From positions 593,804,438-593,868,437 of the forward strand of contig CM066033.1 of assembly GCA_033557465.1 (NCBI GenBank): a stretch of 64,000 nt of DNA. The letters are read 5' to 3'. The DNA comes from Ichthyophis bannanicus. Its lineage: Eukaryota > Chordata > Amphibia > Gymnophiona > Ichthyophiidae. The first letter of the stretch is position 1; each line of letters begins with the position of its first letter. The notes under the pieces are model-generated. The model saw only the letters and a list, made by a program, of their open reading frames with translations, was not told the origin of the DNA and made no database searches. The position numbers were made by a program, and so were the translations under genes. Below, one piece after another: positions 54,697-64,000 of the stretch.

Positions 54697-57600
54697 ATGA
54701 TCTTTAAAATATTATCCCTAAATGTGAAGGGCATTAATAATCCCATAAAATGGAAAAAAATAGTGCTGTATGGGAGGCAAGAAAAAGCTGACATATTGCT
54801 TCTCCAGGAAACGCATCTGAATATGAAGGAATCCCTGAAGCTCAACATAATGCCCTTCACATTGGTGGCCTACTCTGCAGGAGTACATAAGCGTAATGGG
54901 GTGGCCATTTTGGAACGAAAATCTTTAGTTCCTAAGGTGCTGCAAACCAGGTCGGATATGGAGGGGAGATGGGTTAAGGTGCTTTTGCAAATAGGGGAGT
55001 TGGAACTGGCTATTCTTAATGTTTATGGGCCCAATTCGGATAGTCCAGATTTTTTTAATTCGGTAGCTGAGGAGGTTTGCCAGGTCCTTTCCGTCCCGGT
55101 GATTTTGGGGGAGGATTTTAATCTTGCGTTGGACCCTTTAGTAGATAAAAAAAACGCCCAGAACTGGCAAGCCTTCTAAAGCTCAAAGTATTTTGTCCTC
55201 GCTGATACATGAAGCTGGGTTAGTAGATATCTGGCGTTTGCAACATCCTACTGAGCAGGAGTTTACTTTTTTTTCTCACCCTCATCAAGCACTGTCGCGC
55301 ATAGATTTTTTTTTGGTCTCTAAGGTATTGTGTGCCACTATAGTAGCCTCAGAGATACATGCGGCCCACATATCTGATCATGCGGCTATATCTCTGCGAC
55401 TGCAAGATGGCAAGGCAGGTTCTTCTCAGGGAAGGTGGTTTTTTGATAGATCCCTGTTAGATGCGCAAGAGTTCCGCCTGACAATACAAGCTGCTATAGC
55501 AGACTATTTTCAGCATAATTTACCGCAGGCTACAGCAGGCTGGGCCTGGTGGGAAGGCTTTAAGGCCTCTATAAGATCAACAATAACTAGTTATAGTATT
55601 TGTCAGGCGAGGCAGAGTAAAGCAAAGTTAGCTGCATTGGAGGAGCAAATTAAGGCTGGGGAGAGTATCTTAGTAAGGCGTTCAGACCCTTGTATTCTGT
55701 TGCGGTTTCAGCGATTAAGATTTCAATATAATACACTCCTCTCTGGGGAAGCGTCGCGGAATATTAGGGCACAGAGGGGTGATTACTATTGGGAAAGCAA
55801 TAAGGCCGGCCGGCTTTTAGCGAATGCGTTGCGGGCGCGGAGGGATGCAGGCCGCATAGCGGCATTACGTAGTCTGCAAAGCCATGATTTAATGCTGAGG
55901 GATGAGGACATTGCAGAAGCATTTCGGTCATTTTTTGGGCAGTTGTATGCTTCGGAAACGAAGTGTTCTCAGCTGGAGTTTGAAAACTTATTAGAGGGGA
56001 TACAGAGACCTGAGTTAGATGAGGAAACTTCTAAGGAGCTTGATGTGCCAATTTCTCTGGAGGAAGTCTGCCAGGCTATTCGGTCCCTAGCTACAGGGAA
56101 AGCGTGTGGCCCAGATGGGCTCCCTATAGAGTTTTTTAAGACCTTTTCCAAAGAATTGGGTCCACATCTGTTGGTGTACTTCCGGGCCCTAGAGCAGGCA
56201 CTCCCTCAAGTAGACTCGTTCGCTCTGGCGAATATAATCGTGTTGGAAAAGGAGGGGAGGGACCCTCAAATAGTAAGCAATTACCGCCCTATATCACTTT
56301 TAAATGCAGATTATAAGATCTATGCGACTGTTTTGGCCCGGCGATTGGCCAAAGTGGCTCCTCTATTTTTTTTTTTTTTTTTATTACAGTTTCTTATATA
56401 CCGCGCTATTTAGAATCAGCGCGGTTTACATCATAACAAAATGACCATAACGACAAACTGTCAGGTTTTACATTGAACAGGAGTACAAACTTGGATAACT
56501 GGGTTAACTATATACATAAACTATTTACACTGCAGTGTGAGGGCATTGATACACTGCAGTGTGAGGGCATTGATACACCCTGATCAGTGCGGGTTTGTGG
56601 AAGGTCGGTCGACGGCTGATAACGCCAGGCTTTTTTGTCATGTATTGTCTGGGGCCGGGAACGAAGACAGGCCCCTAGTGGGACTGTCTCTAGATGCTGA
56701 AAAAGCTTTTGACCGCTTGGAGTGGTCATTTATGTTTGCGGCTCTTAGATGGTTTGGGGTTGGGGAGGGTTTTCTTAAACTGCTCAGGGTAATGTATGCT
56801 CAGATGGCTGCTAGGGCTTGTGTAAATGGGAATCAATCCCGCGGTATTGAGCTTAATAGAGGCACATGTCAGGGTTGCCCTTTGTCCCCGATATTGTTTA
56901 ATATTGCATTGGAACCTTTAGCACTCTTGCTGCGGCAGAATCCAAAGATCCAGGGGGTATTGATTGCTGACAAGGAAGTAAAACTTTCGGCTTATGCTGA
57001 CGACTTGCTGTTATTCACTACCCCAGACTCAGTGTCAGATATTCTGGAACAGATAGGGCAATATTCTCGGTGGTCCGGGTATAAAATAAATTGATCAAAG
57101 TCAGTTGCTTTCTCATTAAATTCATATGTGCATAAAGGGGACCTGGCGCACTTTCCATTTGTTTGGGAGCCAGGAATGGTTAAATATTTGGGGGTGCATT
57201 ATTGTTATCCACTTGAGGAGACGATAAAGTTTAATGCGGAGGCTCTGTTGGCTAAAGTCCGAGTTTTGACTGCCAGATGGTCTCCCTTGATGCTGTCCTG
57301 GTGGGGGCGCCTCGAGACTATTAAGATGGCTATAACTCCCAAGATTAACTATGTTTTGGAAATGCTTCCATGTTACCTGCCTATAGCTACGTATAAAGGC
57401 ATTGAGAGGCTCCTGAGCCAGTTTCTGTGGAAAAGCAAACCTCCCAGGATAGCTCTTAAAAAGCTGAAATCTGACAAGGAGCAGGGAGGGGTGAAATTTC
57501 CGGATTTCCTAGTCTATCACAAAGCTTTCTTGTTAAAGCAAGGTTCTAGATGGATAGAGCAGGTAACAGACCGGAGCCCAGTATGGTTGGCCTTAGAAGA

Positions 57601-58678
57601 GAGCCTAGTGGCCCCTGTGCCGATGGGCTTACTCCCAGGTTCTCTTTTGCCGTTGGAGAGAGTGCCTTTGATGATAGTGGAGACACAAAAGGCTTTTTTA
57701 ACCTTAATGCAAACGCAGGGTCAGTGGGTTAGATTCTCAGGCTTACTCCCCTTATGGTAGAACCCTTTATTTAAAATTCAGTGGAAAATGTTTGCTTGGA
57801 AGCAATGGTATTCTAAAGGCATCTGGTCTATTGGGCAGTTGGTGGAAGGTGGGGTATGGAAAGATTTTGAGAGTATCAGGAAGGAATCCAACCTTCCGGG
57901 AGTAGTTTTTTTTCAATGGGTACAACTTAGGCACTGTGTTGAGAGGTCGGTTGTGAATATAAAGTTATTAGACAAGGAGGCGGGGCTTACTCCTTTGATT
58001 CACAAAATTACACAAACAAAAGGGGTTGCCTCCGGTTATTATGGAATCATGAGTCAGAGTGGGCACTCGCAGGTGCGAGGGCTACAAAAGGTGTGGGAAC
58101 ATGATACAGGGGTTACCCTTTCTGTACATGGGTGGGAAAAATTTTGGAGGAAGCAAGTCAGGATATCTAAATCTGCTTCTATTATCCAGACATTGTTTTT
58201 CTTTGCCCAGAGAGCCTATGTTACCCCGGTTAAGCTGGTCAAGTGGGATGTTGCCGCTAGTAATAAATGCTGGTCTTGCCAGAATGATATAGGCACACTT
58301 GAACATATTGTTTTTGATTGCCCGGGGGTGCGAGCGTTTTGGTCCCAGGTTTGGGAGCGTATACAAAAAGTGCTGGGGTTTTGTGCTCCTCTTAACTGGG
58401 CAATCCTGGGGTTCCGATCGGCGGCGGGGATTCCGTCCCTACAGAAAGATTGTTATTTTCTGTTGGATTTTATGCTGGGAATAGCGATACACTTAATAGT
58501 TTGCAACTGGAAATGTACTTATAAGGTTAACTGGCAAGAGTGGTGGAACCAGGTCTGCCTATATAGCAAATTTGAGAGGCTACCCCAGAAGGGTTCAGCC
58601 CAGAAGTCCTTTGAGCAAAACAGGTGGAAGGCTCTGACTGATTTTGTGGAAGTAGCTCAGTATGTTTATTGTTCATAA
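54697..58678 (+). pseudogene. L1 ORF2, disrupted
   Basis: Endonuclease: LLLQETHL, YGPNSDSP, GEDFNLALD (GGDFN changed to GEDFN), SRIDFFLVSK and ISDHAAI. RT: GKACGPDGLP, NYRPISLLNADYK, DAEKAFDRLEW, GTCQGCPLSP and AYADDLLLF at about 56992-57018. A frameshift occurs near 55175, an insertion near 56370-56525, a TGA at 57092 and a TAG near 57758. The C-terminal Cys/His cluster (CWSCQN...EHIVFDC) is still readable. Not functional. Confidence 0.92.
56368..56574 (-). repeat. SINE/LINE tail fragment plus 24-bp duplication inside L1 ORF2
   Basis: Begins with a T run (poly(A) on the minus strand) and has TATATACCGCGCTATT and AGCGCGGTTTACAT, matching the SINE tail at 26180-26240. It ends with two perfect tandem copies of a 24-bp unit (56527-56550 and 56551-56574) that includes the L1 sequence GGCATTGAT. 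Confidence 0.7.
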
Positions 58679-58870
58679 TACTGCTTTGTTTTGGTTTTAA
58701 GTAATTACTGCTGATTGATTGTTCCTTTGTATAGGTGCTGGGGGACCAGGGCAGGAAGGGGGGGGGGGGTTGTATTGTTGGGATGGACAGTGAAGTGATT
58801 TATTTTGTGTTCTTGTATTTTGTTATATTGTGTTGGAATTTTCTAAATAAAGATATTAAAAAAAAAAAAA

Positions 58871-59208
58871 AAAGAAATGACAAGAAGTCCAGAAATCTGA
58901 CGACGCATGGCTCTTGGCAGAATGACCTAGACCTGATTCTCAAGACAGAGATGTCTCTCCATACAAAGATTCGACTTGTCCAAGCCATGGTATTTTCAAC
59001 AACATCTTATAGATGTAAAAGTTGGACAGTGAAAAAAAATGACAGGAAGAAAATCTATGCCTTTGAATTATGGTGCTGGTGAAGAATAGTGTGTATATTA
59101 TGGATTGTCCAAAGAACAAACCAATCAGTATTAGAGAAGATCAAATCAGAGCTTTCTTTAGAAGTTCAGATGACAAGACTTCCACTTTCATACTTTAGAC
59201 ACATCATA
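58871..59208 (+). pseudogene. RTE LINE, C-terminal end
   Basis: Reads LHTKIRLVQAMVFSTTSYRCKSWTVKKNDRKK, FELWCW, a TNQSVLEKIKSELSLEVQ-like run, and YFRHII. This is the conserved C-terminal region of RTE/BovB proteins. It stops at about 59208, where the GC-rich repeat begins, so the RTE 3' end is missing. Confidence 0.85.
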
Positions 59209-59765
59209 GGTGCATGTCCGGACCATCCGGACGTCCAGAAATCTGGACAGCCTGGATATGCACCCAATTCTGCTCCTGCAGGGGCTAGATGGCCCTATGG
59301 GGAGAATTGCAGCATAGGGCATGGACTTCAAGGATATGTCCCGATTCAGGCACCCCGGACATCCAGGCACTTCCCCAACTAGCCCAGCCAGGATCCTGCA
59401 TGGATCCACGTGGTATCTTGTTGCCATGACACCACAGCTCCATGCAGGAGTCACAATCCCCGGCAGACCCTGCAAATTCAATTTCCCCACTATCCGACCC
59501 ACGATTAGGCCTGCCATGGCTGGTGGAATTAGCCCTGTACGTCTGGAGCACCAGTCCCGCCTCCGGCCCGTCTTCACTCCTTTTCAGGCCCACCCCTTCC
59601 TGCCCAAGAACAGAACTCCCCGCACATCTTGCCTGTACATGTGCGGGGCTGTGTTGGCGGAATCGGCACCCAGGCGTTTAACAGGGCTGGACGTCCAGAC
59701 TTGCCTCCAGGGAGATCCCCCCCTTGCTTCTAGCTCTCAACCTTTTTATCCAGTTTAAGGCAGGG
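59209..59765 (+). repeat. Unclassified GC-rich repeat, copy 3
   Basis: Opposite in orientation to copies at 13640-14195 and 15440-16075. Shared blocks include CACCCAATTCTG, TTGCCATGACACCAC, CACAATCCCC and AGCCCTGTACGTCTGGAG. The left end abuts RTE sequence exactly and the right end is vague. Open frames on both strands are explained by composition. Confidence 0.5.
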
Positions 59766-60448
59766 CCACACCCTCCTGCCTGCCAAGAGCATTTGAGCTC
59801 CCCCTGCAGTTTCTCAATGTGTGTGCACCCAGCCTCCTTTACAGCTCCCTCTAACTCTTACTGGCTGAAAACACCTGTATGCACAACTTAACGCATCAGA
59901 GTATGGTACATAAATGCATTCATAGTATGAATAGGGTAGAGCAAGTTTGTTGATTGAGATACATGGTCCAAAATAGTTGTGTTTGTAGCAAAAGAATTTT
60001 CATGTTCTTCTGTCAACTCGATTCACATAGAATCTTACAATGTATGACAGAACATTTTCCCTGGTTTGTCCTAAGCTGTGGAACTTTTAGTCTGATAATG
60101 TGAGGGCAAAGGGATATTTTCTTATTATTTAGAAAGAAGTTAAACGCCTATTTTCTTCAGTTTTTTAATGGTGGTTAATTAATTTAATTTTAGACTTTTT
60201 GTACTGTAAAAGTAAATTTGATGTTTTTATGTCTTTTGGCTTTTGAAAATATTGCAATGTTTAATGTGTCATGACTTATTATGTATATATTTCATTATCT
60301 GCCTAGAAATTTGTAATAGGCATAATATAAGTGATTTAAAATTAAACTGAAATAATATATCAGTCTTTCTATATGTGAATCAATGTGAGTATAGCACATT
60401 ACCTTGTGTGAGAGTGCTACTTTCAAATCCTATTTTGAAAGACATTTT
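59766..60448. other. Stretch without recognised gene or repeat
   Basis: AT-rich. No coding or repeat signal that I can name. Confidence 0.4.
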
Positions 60449-60891
60449 GAGGGTAATTTTATAAACACCTGCAGAGTTAATGTGCATTGGAATGCACGTA
60501 TTTCATGCCTATTTCATAAAGTGAAGTACACTCTATAAAATAGGGATGTAAGTGGTGTGAAAATGCATGTTTAACTCATCACGTGCACTTTCGCCAGCCC
60601 TATGTTAAGTGTAAATGCTCATGTCCAGATTTTTCAGGAATGTATGTAAATTGTAGTATTCTATATTTTACATACATGTAAATTTGTCCTCCACCCATGC
60701 TCTGCCCAAATTCCTCTCATGTGCACGTCCACAGTGAAAGGACACACAATCTGCCCATCATACATACTTACAAAATAGTGACCGGCTAGTACACACACGT
60801 GTCCATTCTCATGCATAAATCCATGAAAATAGGTGATCTATGTGCATGAATTAAGCATATCTTTACACGACTACTTATATATTACCCCCAT
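60449..60891. repeat. MITE-like repeat with GGGTAAT ends
   Basis: The left end GGGTAATTTTATAA and right end CTTATATATTACCC are imperfect inverted repeats of about 14 bp. The interior has many ATGTGCA/TGCATGT words. No target duplication could be confirmed and there is no coding. Confidence 0.45.
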
Positions 60892-60944
60892 TGCGGCAGA
60901 GGTAGGAAACCTCTAAAATGTACCCGACATCAAGTGATCCAGAG

Positions 60945-61790
60945 ATGTAACCGCTATCACCACCCCAAAAATGTTCTGGATAATCACACCCTCTTCTTCT
61001 TCAAAGGACTACTACACATCATTAACATTCAATCCAAGTCTGAATTTCAGATTTCAAAATTTTAAAATTTAGCAAAAGAGGAGAAAAGATCTCAGAAATT
61101 ATCCCACCAACAGGGGACTGGTCTTTAACACCATCAATGATCTAAAAACTCCTTTTTACAAATCTTTTTTTTAAACTTTAAATAATTGGCTAGTCCCTTT
61201 GAGGAGAGCAATGTTGACTGCCCCTGATGAAGCCATCTGGTGAAACAAGGATCTTTGTTGGGTAAGATATTTCAAAGTTCTTCAAGGGATTAAAGCACCA
61301 TTTAAGCTAAGTGTCTGCTAGCGCTTGAAGCAGTTTTTAAGAATGGACTTGACATTTTGTCCTTTTGTTCTAGGTGTTGGCATTATGGATAAGCCACCAG
61401 GAGCTTTATGAGCCTATGAAGTTTGCTCTAGCCATATATTGTAATCAGGTTGATTGGGTTATCAATATAATCTGGTTGAATTAGTATAGCTGAGCTGGAG
61501 GGGCTAAGCTTAGCTACTTGGCAGTGATTTAAAGTTTAAAATAAAGATTTGTAAAGAGGAGTTTATAGATCATTGATGGTGTTAAAGACCAGTCCCCTGT
61601 TGGTGGGTAGCCATCTGTTAAAGGGATAATCTTACTTCTGAAATCTTTTCTCCTCTTTTGTTAAATTAAAAAATTTTGAGATTTAAAATTCAGAATTGAA
61701 TTGAGCGTTAATGGTGTGTGGTAGTCCTTTGAAGGAGAAGAGGGTGTGATTATCCAGAGTTTTTTTGGGTGGTGTTAGGGATAGGAAACC
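60945..61790 (+). mobile_element. Inverted-arm element, Penelope-like by structure, with hammerhead-like motif
   Basis: The arms at about 60949-61187 and 61542-61788 are reverse complements with scattered mismatches (shared GGATAATCACACCCTC, AGGGGACTGGTCTTTAACAC and ATTAACRYTCAATYC-type blocks). The spacer of about 355 bp has no ORF. A hammerhead-like core lies just after the left arm. Size and inverted arms resemble the insertion at 49899-51071, but sequence is not shared and no GIY-YIG or RT is present, so the class is inferred. Confidence 0.55.
61220..61263 (+). ncRNA. Candidate type I hammerhead ribozyme core
   Basis: CTGATGA (61224-61230) and GAAA (61242-61245) stand at the correct distance. 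Between them GCC/GGT can pair as a short stem II, leaving one extra A. After GAA, ACAA pairs with TTGT around a GGATCT loop as stem III, leaving T at 61259 as the cleavage-site base. GGGT (61260-61263) then pairs with GCCC (61220-61223) as stem I. Hammerheads are known in Penelope-like terminal repeats. Stems are short, so activity is uncertain. Confidence 0.55.
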
Positions 61791-62226
61791 ACCATCATGC
61801 AATGTCATTTGTAATAGCCTTTTGCTGCCAACATTCAAGTTTAACCACTGCTAAAAGTTCTGTGTCACCCAAAAGCGTTTTCCAAACTTTCAGACCAGCA
61901 CTTCCCGATAGTTAAGAAGTGCTGGCCCATAAGTTGTGAAAATGGTCACTGGCTGTACTTGACTCTCCAGTGTATGCAAACTTACTTCATGCATGTTCCT
62001 GAAAGCCTCACTGGCTGTGGGGTCACTAGAGTAGATTTGTGAAACCCTGCTCCAGACATACAGACAGTGCATTTTTCCTAGATAAAAAAGAGCCGACATT
62101 CATATTACAATATTTATGAACCACCAACTAAACAAAGTTCTAAGCAGAGAATGATAAACACTAGAAACAGTGAATTGGAGAAAACAAAATAAACAGTAAA
62201 ACTCAGAACCGAATAGAAACTTTGAA
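61791..62226. other. Stretch without recognised gene or repeat
   Basis: No family recognised; short ORFs only. Confidence 0.35.
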
Positions 62227-62996
62227 CGCTTGGGGGACCAAGATGGCTGCTTGATTGCTTCGGCGTGTGACTGCTCTCTATTTATTTCCGATATTATGGT
62301 GAAGCGTAATGTTATTTCTCCCAGGATTAATGGACAGTCATGTCAGTAATCTATTCTTCTCTTTTTTTTATAAAGAAAAAAAGTTTGTTTGGGGAAGGGG
62401 CTCCAGTTCTCCTGCTCAGGCTCTCTGGCTCAATTGGGGTCCCAGCCCTGAAATATTCTCTGTGGCAAAAGTCATTTGGCATTCATCTTCATTGGTTCCT
62501 TGATGGAACAACATACTCTTGCTAATTCTGAGAGAACTCACCTTTCTGGAGCAGCTTTTGGTGGTTTGCTTGCTGAACCACAGTTAATTGATTCAAAAAC
62601 GATTTTGTTGCATTGCTATGAGTGCGCTTGAGGCTATGGTGTCCCCTTTTTCCTCTCAGGAGTCTACCGGTGGTTTGCTTGCATCTCCGAGACAGCATTT
62701 CAGTCATCATGCACTTTCTTCTGATTATGCATACACTTCACAGTTCCGGCAGTCCTGTTATAGGGCCTTTGCTGTCATCAGTTCAACTGGATGACTGTAG
62801 AAAGTATGTCTCTACTCGGTAACAAATCCTCAGGAAACCAACTATTCTCCACTCACAAGTCTCTGGTATTATCAGATAGAACAGTAGCAACAACAGTATC
62901 AACAGCAACAATAACTATGCATACCGGTCTGTCTCTGTGTTTTCATCTGGGGGTTGGAGGGACAGACTTCGAATAGATAATAGATCTCCTGCTACA
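62227..62996 (+). mobile_element. Upstream flank and LTR end of a tRNA-Gly-primed retroelement
   Basis: The LTR end is placed at CTACA (62992-62996), five bases before the primer site. The LTR start and its promoter could not be fixed. The first 400 bp (from GGGGGACCAAGATGGCTGC) look like a LINE 5' end rather than LTR, so this interval may hold two elements. Confidence 0.4.
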
Positions 62997-63001
62997 TTTC
63001 C

Positions 63002-63019
63002 TGGTGCATTGGCCGGGAA
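63002..63019 (+). promoter_or_regulatory. Primer-binding site complementary to tRNA-Gly
   Basis: TGGTGCATTGGCCGGGAA is the exact complement of the 3' end of tRNA-Gly(GCC) including CCA. This primes minus-strand cDNA synthesis in LTR retroelements. It follows a CA-ended LTR after a 5-nt spacer, as expected. Confidence 0.85.
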
Positions 63020-63439
63020 ACCTCCGTCTGTCTCCTCGCACCCCCAGGTGAAGGCATTGCGGTTTGCGCAACCAGGACTCGCCCGGTCCGGGACTGACCT
63101 CCTGGTCGTCGACGGTCCCCAGCGCCACTGGACCCTTTGTTCCGGAGGGATCCCTCAGCATATCCTGCGCACTCGGTCCTGGATGGCCGACTCCCTGAGT
63201 ACAGAAATCCGGCTTGATAGACTGGCATCCAAACTCTTCAGGACGGTGAGTACTCACTCTCTTAATTTTCTGAAATGGGTTGAAAAGTCTGGTTTTCTGA
63301 AACGGGTTGAAAAGTCTGGTACGGGATTGGCCACCCCCTACGGGCGGTCCGAGTAAGAACCGGAGTCTGAGATATTGGGTTCTGAAACCACTGCCTGTCC
63401 TGGTGTCTGGATTCGGGAAACGGGAGTCTGGAAGGGTAT
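63020..63439 (+). other. Retroelement 5' leader with splice-donor-like site and 27-bp tandem repeat
   Basis: GGACGGTGAGTAC with the donor GT at 63246-63247 is a good splice-donor match, typical of retroviral leaders. Two copies of a 27-bp unit (63266-63292 and 63293-63319, one mismatch) follow. No gag frame is apparent before 63440. An open frame at 62937-63356 crosses the leader and is probably not a protein. Confidence 0.55.
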
Positions 63440-64000
63440 TGTGATGGGGCCCGTATGTCGGAGCCCTTTAAACCCTAATTAGGCAGTTGCCTAGGGTTGT
63501 AGACATTTTACCCTGCTCTTGCAATGAAAAACAGAGTCTTGTGGTCAGTGGTAAGGAAAATAAAGCATGGGTTTTATTCCCCGTCCCGCACGGACATTCA
63601 TCAAGGACAAAACTTTAAACACAGCAGTGCACAAAAATGGTAACAAAACTTTCTTTCTTTGTTATTCTTCACAAAGTATTTCTCTTCCAAAAAGGTTGAC
63701 ACAAAGCAATGCGGTTATTCTTGCAGCATACATTACAGTCCATTGGAATGGGCTCTGAAAGGTGGCTGCTACTCTCCCAGACCATGCCTTCAGACTCACT
63801 TCCCAAACCGTCAGAGTTAGCTTCTTCCCCTATATAGGAGTCTGGCCCAACCTCTTGCGAGAGATCACTGTTGCTTCCTGCATAAGCTTCTATAAACCCA
63901 GGGTTGTAATCTCCTGGTCTGAGGAAAGCTCTCTGCTGATCCTCTTCATAAAGTGGGAGTTTAAGATATCTCTCCCTTACAGCATTATTCACTGGGCTAC
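63440..64000. mobile_element. Possible LTR or other repeat cut by the window edge
   Basis: The segment begins TGTGATGGGGCCCG, an LTR-like start resembling TGTGTGATAGGG at 9878, and has AATAAA at about 63557. On the minus strand 63669-63992 an open frame of 107 residues is acidic and Ser/Gly-rich in the middle, ending near a window edge. I do not recognise it. Evidence for an LTR is weak. Confidence 0.3.

Larger units (their letters stand above)
53169..58870 (+). mobile_element. Full-length but dead L1 inserted in RTE
   Basis: Flanked by a 19-bp duplication with one mismatch (53150-53168 and 58871-58889; shared part GACAAGAAGTC/TACAAGAAGTC). It starts GGGGCGGAGC, as does the L1 at 16242, and ends AATAAAGATATT followed by poly(A) near 58857-58870. 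ORF1 and ORF2 are both broken. A SINE tail fragment is inserted at about 56370-56525. Confidence 0.93.

Noticed and set aside
59188..59577. 129-codon minus-strand ORF
   Set aside because: Spans the junction between RTE and the GC-rich repeat, so it cannot be a real gene.
62937..63356. 139-codon ORF starting before the primer-binding site
   Set aside because: It crosses the LTR end and the primer site and is not in a gag-like frame.
63540..63992. Host exon on the minus strand
   Set aside because: The 107-residue frame is acidic but unrecognised, has no visible splice signals in context, and lies in LTR-like sequence at the window edge; kept only as a low-confidence repeat.

Overview
This 64 kb window is vertebrate nuclear DNA built almost entirely from transposable elements. 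I found no convincing host gene, no tRNA or rRNA gene and no bacterial-style operon. The mix is L1, CR1, L2-like and RTE LINEs, a tyrosine-recombinase DIRS element, a Gmr1-like Ty3/gypsy element, Penelope-like elements, endogenous-retrovirus pieces, mariner and hAT DNA transposons, and tRNA-derived SINEs. This suggests a tetrapod, most likely an amphibian (caecilian-like) or a reptile. That placement is inference from repeat content only.

Layout. 1-905: 5' part of an RTE LINE (-). 906-3796: old repeat fragments around one unassigned stretch. 3797-11196: a decayed Gmr1-like Ty3/gypsy element (+) with protease and integrase upstream of an RNase H remnant. It is interrupted by a CR1 LINE (-, 5887-9553) that itself carries a SINE (8896-9105). 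13172-13542: a hAT-type MITE with a perfect 8-bp target duplication. 13640-16075: two copies of an unclassified GC-rich repeat around endogenous-retrovirus integrase pieces (-). 16242-21831: a full-length L1 (-) with both ORFs open and a 13-bp target duplication. 21888-22890: a CR1 relic (+). 24455-34442: a DIRS-like element (+) with inverted terminal repeats, interrupted by a SINE and by an old L1 that contains an L2-like LINE. 35542-39258: two L2-like copies with a shared block. 40085-44825: CR1 and L2-like relics. 44830-45400: leader and LTR end of a retroelement (-) with a tRNA-Lys-type primer site. 46701-48031: a mariner element.

48175-59208 is one RTE LINE (+) spread over 11 kb by four insertions: a Penelope-like element with 217-bp inverted arms and a 14-bp target duplication, a SINE, an 889-bp segment between 43-bp direct repeats, and a dead L1 that contains a SINE tail. 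After it come a third copy of the GC-rich repeat, a MITE-like repeat, an inverted-arm element (60945-61790) holding a hammerhead-ribozyme-like motif at 61220-61263, and the 5' leader of a retroelement with a tRNA-Gly primer site (63002-63019).

The genes do not act together as a pathway; the window is a record of nested insertion. Relative ages follow from nesting: RTE before PLE, SINE and L1; DIRS before L1 before L2; Gmr1 before CR1 before SINE. The observations most worth a second look are the hammerhead-like motif between inverted arms, the cleanly delimited Penelope-like insertion, the intact L1, the protease-integrase-RNase H order in the gypsy element, the 43-bp flanked insertion and the two primer-binding sites.
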